Shown: positions 35,101-46,109 of the stretch, in pieces
Layout: every line of letters starts with the position of its first letter
Numbering within the stretch: the first letter of the stretch is position 1
Source: Tipula vernalis
Lineage: Eukaryota > Arthropoda > Insecta > Diptera > Tipulidae
NCBI GenBank assembly: GCA_958295665.1
Contig: OY282560.1
Coordinates: 147,056,091 to 147,120,090 of the forward strand
Direction of reading: 5' to 3'
DNA length: 64,000 nt
Notes under the pieces: generated by a model
Databases searched by the model: none
What the model saw: only the letters and a program-made list of their open reading frames with translations
Told to the model about the DNA's origin: nothing
Translations under genes and position numbers: made by a program

Positions 35101-35580
35101 CATAATGAGTGGGACAAGCATCTGCAAGAGATCGCAGCTGCCTTGCGCAACACGATTCATGATACGCTGCATTATTCCCCTCATTATTTAGTTTTCGGTC
35201 AGCATATGTCTCTTCATGGTTCAGATTATGAATTACGGGCATTGCTCTGCGGAAAGGATTCCAGTGACGTCCACGGATGGTCCAAACCTGATCGGATGAA
35301 TTTAGTACGAGATCCAATTCTTCATTACTTAAAAGTGGCGCATGATAAGGGAGCTCGACACTATAACCTGCGAAGCTCAAACCGTACTTTTCATGTAGGA
35401 CAACCTGTATTCATACGATCCTTCGCTTTGAGTGACGCAGTTAACAAATTATCCGCCAAATTGTCAGCAAAATTCAAACCAGCAGTAATTAGTTCGAAAG
35501 ATGGTTCGGTATCTTATAATGTGGAAGACTTAGCGGGTAAACCATTGGGGTTGTACCATGTCAAAGATATCCGAGCTTAA
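32104..35580 (+). pseudogene. Gypsy Pol: protease, RT, RNase H, integrase, one internal stop
   Basis: The frame from 32104 is open to a TAA at 34609-34611 and then continues in the same frame to 35580, giving almost the full Pol. Using ATG 32134 as residue 1, the protease motif DSGA is at 113-116, RT YLDD at 417-420 and the RNase H QCDAS aspartate at 566. The integrase zinc-binding H/C set spans the stop. Its catalytic residues lie at D49, D109 and E144, counted from the codon at 34615, with 34 residues between the last two. A C-terminal GPY/F-like tail follows. The TAA falls where family members have an aromatic residue (LQRY-type context). A second in-frame stop (32101-32103) lies upstream of the protease. 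The codon choice and GC are higher than the AT-rich surroundings. Confidence 0.93.
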
Positions 35581-35646
35581 TTTTATGTCTTTAATCTTGT
35601 GCCTGGCTTGAGACCTTTTCTCGGGTGTGGGTCGTCCCCACGTTTG

Positions 35647-38092
35647 TTACGACTGGCATACGTCTCCACTTGGAACAGTGACGATTTTTTTTTTCGAAAA
35701 TTCCAAACGCTCAATAATTTGAAATTTTTCTTTAATTATAAAATACCATGACCACCATAGTGTTGTATATACATATGCTCTAAGTTATGCTTTGCCAAAT
35801 TCAAATTTAATATTCTCACCGATTGCTATGTAAACATATTTTAAATTTTTTTTTCATTTGCTTGTGTTCTATATTGTCATGTACAAACATATATATCTCG
35901 TGCGAGTTGGTGTGTGTACATGTATTATGTAGTATGAGATGGAATATTTGGTTGTTAAAATATTCAATCTGGAATATTCGATTTTTCTTTCTGGTATCAT
36001 TGGCTTAAATTAACGCGTGATATTTGCTCTGGGTGGGGATAGAACTAAATCGGTGTATTAGACATGAATCCGATGCGGCTGTTCAGATAAGTATGTACAT
36101 GTGTTCGTCGGCGTTGTTTGTCTTATTCGTTGTATTTGTGTACATAAAAAAAAAACATACATGTCAATAAAGATTTTACAATAATAAAAAAAAAAAATAA
36201 ATAAATGATGAACATGTGCACAAATACAACGAGTGGGACAAACAGCGATGCGAGAGAGAAAATAGGAGGGGGAAATTTTTCTGATTTTTTGATGTAAAAT
36301 ATTTTTTTTGATAAAAAGTCAGACTAGTTTTTTGTTTTGTTGACGATGGGTCAACATATTTTTTTTTTTATATATAAAATATTAAAATAAAGTCAAGTTT
36401 GGATTGTTAAATAATTTTGTATAAAGCTTTAATTAAGCAGTTTTTTTTTATAAATTAATAAGTTATAAATTATAATAGTTGGTTAAATAAAAAAAAAAAC
36501 GGTAAATAATAAAATATTGCCGTTGGTATCGGCCAGTCCGAATTAAAATGTTTGTGTATTTTGTTTGATATTAATGAACATTGAACCAAAGTGATTTTTC
36601 TTTCTGGTCCGAAAAAAAATTGGAATTCTGTTAAGGAACAGAAACAAATCGTGTTTTTAGTGATCCATTAAAATAAAAAAATAAAAAAAATAAAGAAAAT
36701 TATAAATAATATAAGGAAAAATAAGACGCTATTTTCTTGCCGTCGTTTTACTTCATGTGTTTTGTCTTGTGGTTTTGGTCATTTAGACTGTTTAGAAAGT
36801 GCATTACCAATCCCGCATAAGACGTGTTAGTGCTAAATCCGTGAGTGGTTTCCAGTGCCACAGACTCTGCTAGTGTATTTTTTGTGGTATATATTGATTT
36901 TCGGAAATGAGCAATAACTCGGCCATCCAAGCGGACTGTTAACGGTGGTGAAGTGGTAATTTGTAAGCAGTGCAGCCATTCTTTTGAGAGGGGGATCCTG
37001 CGTCGGCGCTGGTTGCGGTTGGTCGGACGGGCCTTAAAACAACAAGGTAAAACCAATAAGGGATAAACAATCTGGCTAAGTAACTTTTAGTTTCTTAAGT
37101 TTGTAACAGGTTGTTCCTCCTTTCTATTTTCATTATATTGCACATATATATTATTATTTTTACCGTTTGTTTTCGGCGTTTCGTGGTGGTGCACCGATTT
37201 GGTGAAAACCCCACTCAGAGCAATTATTGTCCGGTTATATTCTTTTTCCGTCATTTTTATTGATTGCGTTTGGAATTTCCGTTCTTTTTCTCTTCACTTC
37301 TGCTCGGTTGTCCGTTTTTGGGTGTGGTTCGACCCCATAACGGTTCATTTTTATTTTCAGGTATGTTTGTGTTTTCCTTAATTTTCTTAAAAAACAGTGA
37401 TAGTGAAAGTGAAATCTAACATTAACGTAGAATCAGTTTTAACGTAATTTATCATTCATCAGTTTTAGCCTAATTTTAAATTTTTCTCTTTTATCATCAC
37501 CTAAAATTTTTTCTTTGAATTTCTTACTGTAGTGTGCTACGCCGCACCATGTGTGTGTAAATAAATAATTGATCGGATGATGTGGGGTGTGGTCATGTGA
37601 AGGGTCGGCCCTTTTCCACACTTTTCCGTGCGTGCCGTTCGTTCCTCCAGGACAGGCTGTGCTGGAGGGCGGCACGCCATATGAGTTGATCGCGTCGGGG
37701 TGACAGTCTCCGTTCCGGGGGATTGTCGCTGGGATTGTCAGGCGGGCGTCCTTCCTTCACAAATGGCATCGGTAGCCGTCGCGACTGGGAAACAGCATCC
37801 CAGTAGGCGGGCCGATGAGGGGAGGCCCGTGTGGCAGTCACGGCGGTGATCGCCTGGGATTGAGACGGTCACTCCGGATCGATCACTCCCAGCTTATCAT
37901 TTTCTTTTTGCCGCTGAGGCCGTGGCAACTTAATTTTTAATTTCCATTTGTCCATCTAATTTTATTCATCATGCGGTTATTCAAGCATGAGAAATATGCC
38001 TGTCAACCCCCACGCCGCACCGTGAGCTCTAGCCAGCTACTATACCGCATCAGACCACTATTCTCATGTCTGTTAACGTGATCCCTTGTGGG
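35647..38092 (+). repeat. Gypsy 3' LTR (boundaries partly inferred, about 2.4 kb)
   Basis: The start is fixed by identity to the 5' LTR piece. The end is fixed only by the ATTG duplication and the resumption of BEL codons. An LTR of this length would be unusual, though Ulysses-type elements are known for LTRs around 2 kb. Inside are an imperfect 32-bp inverted repeat (about 36101-36132 and 36209-36241) around an AATAAAG signal. There is also a markedly GC-richer block at about 37520-37880. I found no coding region. Part of this interval could be another insertion rather than LTR. Confidence 0.5.
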
Positions 38093-38640
38093 ATTGCGTT
38101 ACAAAATAAAAAAATACGAAAAAGTGTGTGTCAGAAAGTTTATGTTGCAGTGTTCGTTTGCTTTACAACAAAGGCATTACACCTGGAAAATCTATCCGAT
38201 CTCAATTCTGAATGTTTTATTGCCTGTTTGAAAAGATTCATTTACAGAAGAGGTAAATGTGGAACAATCTGGTCAGAAAACGCAACTAATTTTAAGGGTG
38301 CCAGCAATGAGCTTGCACGACAGCGCCAATTTTTTCAAGCAGAAATTGAATCCAATGATATCATTAAATATTGTATTACAGAAGGCATTAACTGGAAGTT
38401 TATTCCGCCCCGTTCTCCTAATTTTGGCGGACTCTGGGAATCATCGGTAAAGTCGTTAAAATTTCATCTTCGAAAAATTGCTTCCGGAATTGTTCTCAAT
38501 TATGAAGAATTACACACCTTAATCGTACAAATTGAAGAAATTCTTAATTCGCGCCCGCTTACTGTTTTATCGTCTGATTCTTGTGATCCAGAGCCATTGA
38601 CACCCGCACTTCTACGAACTCGTGTTAAACGGGAGTCTAT
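38093..38640 (+). pseudogene. BEL/Pao integrase core, after the Gypsy insert
   Basis: This open frame continues the BEL integrase: KVYVAVFVCFTTKALHLE, then CLKRFIYRRGK, WSENATNFKGASNEL and NFGGLWESSVKSLKF. In the family, the second catalytic residue is the D of SDNxTNF. Here codon 38276-38278 reads GAA (E), a disabling change. The catalytic E of GGLWE is kept. The sequence stops resembling BEL after EPLTPA (about 38615), and LINE sequence begins at about 38645, so the 3' end of BEL and its LTR are missing. The join to the upstream part across the Gypsy insert is in frame. Confidence 0.88.
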
Positions 38641-38644
38641 TGTG

Positions 38645-39740
38645 TTTTCTATTTTCATAATATTTTTAATGAAGAAGTTTCCCTTCATTTTGATGAATTA
38701 AATCCGGCACTTATTTTTATCAAACTTGTAAAGCCAACAATTTTGCCACATTTAGATTTAACCTATCTAATAAATTCAGCACTTACTAAATCTGTCTTCC
38801 GATAAACGTGGAAAATAGCCGTGGTTACACCTATTCCTAAAACACGTACCCCAGTTACTGTGAACTATTTTCGCCCAATTAGTATTTTACCAGTATTTTA
38901 CCAAACTCTTTGAAAGAATTATTAAATACCAAATAAACGGTCATTTAACTATTCAACACATTTAAAAATTGTGAACGTCATTACTTCTAATGGAGAATAT
39001 GATAAATTTGGTATTCGGGTTCTTTTAGACTTTTCTAATGCATTGGATAAAGTTGACCATACAACCTTAGTGATGAAGCTATGTAAGAAGTATAATTGTT
39101 CTAAATGTGCTTGTCAATTGTTATTTTCTTATTTACATTTAAGACAGCAATCAGTAAAATACTATGCAAATTTTAGTAAAACTATCTGTATTACATCCGG
39201 AGTTCCTCATTGTTCGATTTTGTGCTCACTATTGTTCTCTATCTTACTATCATCTTTATGCCGATGATTTGCAATTGATTTCCAACTTAACCTTGGTAAA
39301 CCTCAAGCTATTATCCTTTCGAATAACAAGAAAGTAATTATACCGTATATTCATCGAATAATTGATAATCAAAAGTTCAATTTCTATGACCAAGTCAAAA
39401 ACTTGGGTTTGTTCTTGGACAATAAATTAAACTAGTCTGTGTACGTAAAAAATATGGGCAGTAAAATACACAAGATTTTAAGTAAACATTGGAGCACAGC
39501 AATATTTATTTCACCGTCCTTTGATATCATACTGTGCTTTAATGTATCTGAACTGTTCCAAAAAATCCTTGTAATTGTTCAATACTGCTTTCAATACATG
39601 TGCGAGGTACATATTTTTGAAACGTATTGGTGAACCGGACCTTGAATAAATATCTACACTAGAATTATCAGCCTTATGTTTCATATTTAGTTTGATTCAG
39701 AAACGAACTCCTAGTTTCTATATCAAAACCTTAATTTCAG
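38645..39740 (+). pseudogene. Third LINE RT fragment
   Basis: From about 38650 the frame reads NEEVSLHFDELNP and INSALTKSVFR, then, after a stop, WKIAVVTPIPK and YFRPISILP. Next is a clear RT core: LLDFSNALDKVDHTTL, ITSGVPHCSIL and, in another frame, LYADDLQLIS (about 39255). The usual GVPQGS box is degraded to GVPHCS, and several frameshifts and stops are present. Later pieces (YDQVKNLGLFLD, then 39439-39633) match the thumb region. No endonuclease is present. It differs from the other two LINEs in the window, so at least three LINE lineages are represented. Confidence 0.82.
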
Positions 39741-39744
39741 TAAG

Positions 39745-42700
39745 TCGAGACGCTGCTAGTTATTAAAGATACCCATTGACGGAAAGGAGGGGAATAATTG
39801 CACCAAGCTGTTCAATTTTGCAAAACATCAGAACCCGGCCAATGTTACCGTAGTAATTTAACAAAATTGGGAAACTTATAGAAATTTAATAAATTTGTGT
39901 TTTAACATAAATCTTTTCCAAAAATATCCATTTATCAAGATTTTCTTCTTTCTCCAGAATTGCAGCATTCTCAAAATATAATCAGTGACCACTGTGCCGT
40001 AAGTGATTTATAATGACACAAGAGCATTTTATTTACCCCTTAAATTTGATTGGAACTCTAAAAGTATTTGTATTTTAATTTTTGACGCAGAAATATTTTT
40101 TTTCAAAATGAATTCTACACAAAAGGGATCTCATTCATAATTTGTAATATTTTACAAAAGTCTAACGAATTAAGGCCTTACTATTTGTTTGGAGCAAACA
40201 ATACACATAAATACCGATGTATCACTAATGTAATGTACTCACTTTTGCAAATCTGGAGTAATATCGAGAAACACGAATATTCATAAAAATTCATAAAAAT
40301 TTCGAATATAGCTGGGGTAGCTATCCAAAAACTTCAAATAAACATAGAATCCTAAGAAACTACAAAACACCGAATTTGAATAATCTCATCCAGCGGCGCA
40401 GCTGCTTAAGAATTTGTCTACAACCTCAGCGCCATAGGCAAGTTTAACAAGGCGCATTTTTTGGAATAAAATTCCACTTATCTGTATAAATTCGAGCATA
40501 AAAATCCTGAAAACAGGATTTCGAACCGAACCCGAGCCCGGAATCGTCAAAAAAAGCATGGAAACTTCACTTAAAATATTGAAAATCCCGCCACATATTT
40601 CGCTAATTCTTTAACATCAGGCAATTAATTAGCATCGTGGAAATTTAGCTTAATCTATAGAAACTTGAATTTTCTCTACTGATCTCAGGAAGGCCGAATA
40701 ATATCAATCATCTTAGAATTCTACAATAATTTTGATATTCTCAAAAAAATTTGAATAAATATTGCTCCAAATAATATTTAAAAGACTTCAAATTATCTAG
40801 AAAATATTAAAATATTGTTTATAATTTTGAATAAAATCTTTTAATATTCCAAAAAACTGGAATTTGTAGGAACACACTTAACAGGTTAGCCGTAAATACG
40901 CTTGGTTCAATCCAAACAAAACTTGAATAATATCGCAAATCTATGATGCTTTACATAAATCTAAAATATTGTACATGCTTATTTACAAATAATACTCAAC
41001 CCCAAACAAATCTCGAACGCGTCTAAAAACCACGAAAATCATATATGTTGAAAATTGCAAAGTACCTGTAATTTGGTTACATACGCTCAATGGGAGTCAT
41101 CCCTGTTAAATATTTCCAATAAATAAAATAAAACTTTATTTACGGACCGCCTGGAGGTCGATTTTGTAAATACATACATAATTTAATTTTAATACGATTT
41201 CTCGCAATTGCGACTTTATGAACTGCAAGTTCTGGAAAGTCGTAACTTGAAACGCAAGAGATTAGGTGAAATTGAAGTCTGGTCGGATTACCATTTGAAG
41301 TGCAGGATCGATTAACCGAAATATTTAGGTAGGTCAGTTAAGCTATTTGCTAAATATTTGGTGGTTTTTGAAACAAACGTTAATGTTCCCTAATGTAAAT
41401 TAAAATTTAAAAAGAAGGAAACATAACTATGTATTTTAATCAATGTTGAGACGGGCTGGTACATTTCATTCTAGTTCATATTTGTTTAAAAAAAATTTCA
41501 AACTTTTGATACAATATTTTAGCATAATTAGCATTTTGGCCGTCTTTCTTTCTTGCCATAAATATTTATTTTCATTATGAACAAATTGAGTATTACAGTT
41601 TGAATAAACAATTTCAAGGTAACTATTATTCTAGAATTATCGTGTGGGAGAACAAATAATTACAACCAAATATACTTATCTACGTCACTCTTTAATTTCA
41701 TATACGCATGGTATACGAATATATTGAATACCACTCGAATGTAGAACTACATAACTGTGTACTAGAGGTTCGAGGATCGAGGTTAGAGATTCTTAAAGGA
41801 TCTTACAAATTCTTTAATATACCAACTACTTTATTTGGGAAACTTTTAGATAACATTAAGACGCACCAAAAAAATATATTTGTTGCGAATTATTTTTAAC
41901 TTCTACGACACTAACATTAAATTGAAAATACGGCATCTAATAATGGTAATATGTACAACTTTTGTTTAAATCATAATTATTATAAAACCAATTTCCCTTT
42001 ATTGAAAGTGTTTTTCCTAAGTTTGTCATAAACAATAATGTGGTTTACCATAAAGCCAATATTCTCGTTTGATTTTAATGAAAAACTAACAATAATTTGA
42101 TTCGTGTAAGTAGACATGTTTTTCGTGGCGCAAACATTAATTATATTAATAACCATCAGAGAACGAGTATCAGTAAAGTAACCAGTTCCAATATTTATGT
42201 GCTGCGGGTGCGAAAAATCAACTGGTAATTAATGAAATTAAATTATTCCTATCAAAATCAACAAATCAACTTAGCCGCAAGCATAACTAATATTTACACC
42301 ATATAAGAAATGTTGGCAGTTTGATTGATAAATACGTGACTTAGTAAAAGTTTTATATGTGAAATTTTAAATGAAGTTTCGACGCTGCAATTAAAACACA
42401 AACCAGTGGTGACAGTATTTGGTGACAATTGGTCAAAATAAATATTGTATTTAGTTTAAAAGAATTAAATTTAATCTTATTTAAATATATACAAATTTAA
42501 ATCTTAAATAGTTCACTTCTGTCGCACATAATGGCTGTACGAGTATAAGAAAGAGAAAGACATAATGCAAGCAAAATATTTACAAACATCCTTTTTTTGT
42601 ACATATGTGTTTATAATATGCTCCTATATTGTAACCAATAACTCATTATAGAAGGCACAGATGATGATTTGTTTTCGTTACACGATTTGTTTTCCGAATA

Positions 42701-42752
42701 TAAAAATTTATGTTACACGACCGTCACAGCATTTCGTTTCAATATTCTTTTA
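39745..42752. other. Non-coding stretch, nothing recognised
   Basis: About 3 kb of AT-rich sequence without a credible gene or element ends. Minor local repeats occur (AAAATTCAT repeats near 40284-40304). A short block reading TTTACGGACCGCCTGGAGGT near 41138 might be the tail of an old element, but I could not place it. Confidence 0.5.
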
Positions 42753-43162
42753 TTACTTTCTTTTACTCTAGTAAAAATAAAGTATAGTAATCATGAAAAT
42801 TTTGGACCTTGAGATTTTTAGAGATTTATTTGTTTTGAGGTCCCCTGAGTCCGAAAAAGTGGGTTTCGAAATGGTGTCTGTCTGTCTTTCAGTCTGTCAG
42901 TATGTCTGTGTCCTCTCTACAGCCCAGATGGTTTAACCAATCGAACTGAAACTTCAGATTTAAGCTTTTTGGATAAATTGGGAGGTCCCAGTGAATTTTA
43001 CAAAATGTTTCCAAAAATTAAAAACAAATAAAAATAAAAAATTAAAAAAAAAATTTAAAAATTTAAAATTTAAAAAAAAAAATTAAGTAAAAAATAAAAT
43101 TTCTCAAAATTCTTTGTTCGTAAAAGAAAGTCGTGTGTTGGCCACACCTCAATTTTTTTTTT
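42753..43162 (+). mobile_element. GTCY-microsatellite repeat, copy B
   Basis: This copy matches copy A (21057-21648) from TTACTTTCTTTTACTCTAGT through GTGTTGGCCACACCTC, with a shorter GTCTGTC tract and an internal deletion before ACAAAATGTTTCCAAAAATT. The long shared segments look almost identical, suggesting recent spread. The right end joins a T run followed by unrelated sequence. Confidence 0.85.
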
Positions 43163-45013
43163 GCGAATCATACCCTGCCTAAAAAAGTTTCACTTCAATT
43201 AAAAATTACATGAAAGTTATCGTAAAAATGTTCAATTCGAAATTTATTTGAATCTAAATGATAATTTAATAGCAGATCTATCGAATATACATATATAGTA
43301 TATCTACAAAAAAAGTACTAAACGATCAAAATCGATAATTCCTCCACCATCAAAACATTTCACTTTGAATTGAGTTTAATTTTTTCAAGACTTCGCTAAA
43401 GTACACTGAAAAAAATCCTACATCAATGTAGACAAAAACTGCATTAATAGTAAGAACAATTCGTTTAAACTGAGCCAATACGACCCTTCGTTAATAGTAT
43501 GGAAATCATACGTTAATATAGTGAAACACATAAATTTTTTTATTTTAATCTTAACTACTTACGTTGTAGTATTTATGAATTGATTCGTATAAGATACGAA
43601 AAATATTATTATTTTAGAGCAGTTAAAAGCATTTTAGGATGAAAAAATTCTTATTATTAACGTAAGAAATTAAAGATACCATGAGCTTTTTCATAATATT
43701 AATGAAATGTTAAATCACATTAACGAACAAATTCATACATATAAGTTTAGAAAATCATTATTTGTATTTACGAAATTATTCGTATGTAGGAAGAACGGAA
43801 TACTCAGTGTAAGAACGATAATTGATACACAAAATAACATAATATTTATGTTCATAACAAGAATGTAAATTTTTTGGTCGATTGATGAATAAATTCATAA
43901 AATCTATACACCCAAATGTAGAGAAATACAAAACTTAAAATTTTGTAATTTTATTATTTATTTATTTTATTAGTCAACATGGCGCTTATTACTCCAATTA
44001 AATTTTTTAATAATTTTTTTTTTTTAGTTTATTTTTAGAAGATTAACTTGATAACATTTTAAGAACAAATTTGATAAGAGGTTTTCTGTAAATTAAATAA
44101 ATTGGATTACAATCACATAGTACTTTTAATTGCATATTTTTTTATCTTTTAAAACATTCAATAAATTCATTTGATCCCACTACTGCAAAAACTATTTTAA
44201 TCTATGGTCTCCTTTTGATTTACAGGAGCGGCAAAATTTGGTATGGTTGATGCCGTATAAGGTGGATCGAATCTCGAATCATCAACCATGATCATATTTT
44301 AATCGATATAGATACGACATTTTCTTGCCAGCAACAATATATTGTAAACACATGTTTTATTGTTAACTCATTAAATTTGTAGTCCTGGAGATCACAAAAT
44401 TTATTTATTTACACATTATTTACAAACTAAAATAATTTAATTTTGTTCACAATAAAGTGTTCTTATTCTAATTTCACCGAATGAAAATTGGCTATATTTT
44501 GATAAGAACACGTACAAAACGAAAACACTAGTACAACACTGGTATAAAATATCATATTTACTTGTTTTTCAGCATACAAAAATCTGTTACGTTAAAAATG
44601 TTTCAGTGTAAATTATTAAATTTGTTCCTTTCAAGCACGTTATTGTTAATAAAGAAGCGAAAGCTATTTATTTGCTTTCGTTGTCGCAAATAAGAAGATT
44701 CAAGTTTAATTTATTTTCATAGATGCTACGAATAGATTCATCCAATAATTAATAATACGAACAAATTCATATACATTACGTAATAATGGAACTTGGTCTT
44801 TTCACCTAATTAGAAATGCAATAGAGCTGTTATAAGAATTTGTTCGTGTTATTAATTTAATAAAGGAATTTATTAATATTAAGTGAAAAAAACGTCAAAT
44901 TTACAATTTAATTGTATTATTTATGAACATTTTCATCAAAATCTAATAGTGAAAAAGGCGGTTGCTGATTTTCGATTTTTTTACTTGTAAAATGGAAAAT
45001 CACTAATATCTGG

Positions 45014-45044
<31 letters not shown>

Positions 45045-45699
45045 AAAGGTATAAGGTATATTTCTGTATGCATTTCACTTCTGAAGCACTTTCTGTTCCG
45101 GAGATGGAAATGGCAAAAGAAACTTCTTATTCAATAGATGTCAAAAAAGTAGGATTTCTTCAAACATACGCACCAACATATACAATTAAAATTCGAATTA
45201 TAATATTCATATATTGTAGTGCGCATTCGTTAAAATAACGAACAACAAGTATTTAACAAATATTTTCGCACTCGTTTTATTTATAAATATTATGAATTGT
45301 TCATAAATGTAGTCTTTTAATAAAATCATGCAAGTTGCACTAATACGCAAACAACATGTGAATGTATTATATTTACAGCACAATAAACTAAAGCATTTTT
45401 CAGTTTATGAGCTATGATCCGTACTATTAACGCACAAATGTTTATGATTTTTTTTTCTAAATTTGGTTTGTTTCATAAATATAGTAATTTTTACAATAAT
45501 AGTACCAATTGTGGTTAACATGGAATAAATTTTTTTCGGGTTAGCCCCATAATCTTGCATTACAAAATCTTGCATTTCAAAATCTTACATTACAAAATCT
45601 TGCATTATAAAATCTTGCATTACAAAATCATGCAAGTACAAAATCTTGCATTACAAAATCTTGCATTACAAAATCTTGCATTACATAATCTTGCACCAA

Positions 45700-45785
45700 A
45701 AATCTTGCATATAAGAATTTCCCGTACATTTATAGAATCGCGCGCGCGATTCTATAAATGTACGGGAAATTCTTATATGCAAGAT
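45700..45785. repeat. 86-bp perfect palindrome
   Basis: Each arm is 43 bases (45700-45742 and 45743-45785) and I find no mismatch and no spacer. The centre is CGCGCGCG at 45739-45746. The arm begins AAATCTTGCATATAAG, so its outer part is a unit of the minisatellite. The inner part (ATTTCCCGTACATTTATAGA) is not. Spacer-free palindromes of this size are normally unstable. Confidence 0.97.
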
Positions 45786-45872
45786 TTAAAACTACACTGT
45801 GTTATGATATGAATATAATTTAATCTAATCAAAGTTGCATTTTCCACCTCATAAACATATATAAAAACAAAA

Positions 45873-46109
45873 GTGGGTCAAAAGCTACACGTACAAGAAG
45901 CTGGAGTTTATAAGATTATAAAAAAGTTGTCAGATGAACTTATTGTAGCAAAAGCTCAAATCGAAAAAGTGAAATCCGGAGAACGCCTTCCAAAGAAAAG
46001 AAAAACAATAATTAAAAATAAAAAAATTAAACGGATTCTTAAAAAAAGGGAAAAAATCTGTAAAACTGATTTTTTAAAGAGAATCGCGCACAACATGATA
46101 CTTTTTTAA
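45873..46109 (+). CDS. Unrecognised lysine-rich open frame inside the fold-back
   Basis: A 78-codon open frame begins at a GTG and ends at TAA 46107-46109, with no early ATG. It reads as a helical, charged protein (KIIKKLSDELIVAKAQIEKV, then KKRKTIIKNKKIKRILKKR) with a plausible coiled-coil start and a strongly basic second half. It lies between the inverted arrays. I do not recognise a family. It may be the C-terminal remnant of a DNA-binding protein of the element, or chance in A-rich DNA. Confidence 0.35.
   Translation: MGQKLHVQEAGVYKIIKKLSDELIVAKAQIEKVKSGERLPKKRKTIIKNKKIKRILKKREKICKTDFLKRIAHNMILF

Larger units (their letters stand above)
30581..38092 (+). mobile_element. Ty3/Gypsy retrotransposon (Osvaldo/Ulysses-like), nested in BEL
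   Basis: A shared sequence beginning TTMCGACTGGCATACGTCTC marks both LTR starts (30581 and 35647). ATTG occurs on both sides (30577-30580 and 38093-38096), a 4-bp target duplication that also restores the BEL integrase reading (KI before, ALQNKK after). Gag has a CCHC knuckle followed by a second cysteine cluster (CFLCGLPDTISPNCPRC), as in Osvaldo/Ulysses Gag. Pol order is protease, RT, RNase H, integrase, and there is no env: the pol stop at 35580 is 66 bp before the 3' LTR. The 5' LTR, leader and most of gag are lost or disrupted by another insertion. Confidence 0.85.
26572..38640 (+). mobile_element. BEL/Pao retrotransposon, split by a Gypsy insertion
   Basis: The parts in order are a 5' LTR, an untranslated leader (26918-27621), gag with zinc fingers and protease (27622-29302), and RNase H/connection with the integrase N-terminus (29296-30576). 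A 7.5-kb Gypsy insert follows (30581-38092), then the rest of the integrase core (38093-38640). The flanks rejoin codon by codon at ATTG. The RT core has been lost by deletion at about 29296, and the 3' end is missing where a LINE fragment begins. BEL interrupts a Tigger-like element, so it is younger than Tigger and older than the Gypsy insert. Confidence 0.85.

Noticed and set aside
36748..37056. 102-codon minus-strand frame in the Gypsy 3' LTR region
   Set aside because: It shows no recognisable motif and lies opposite the element's transcription; likely chance in the less AT-rich part of the LTR.
45008..45045. GT microsatellite as a regulatory Z-DNA element
   Set aside because: Simple GT repeats are common in insects and nothing nearby suggests a promoter.
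45550..45713. Regular short repeats that could suggest a CRISPR-like array
   Set aside because: Units are contiguous without unique spacers, are inverted at the other side, and the genome is eukaryotic.
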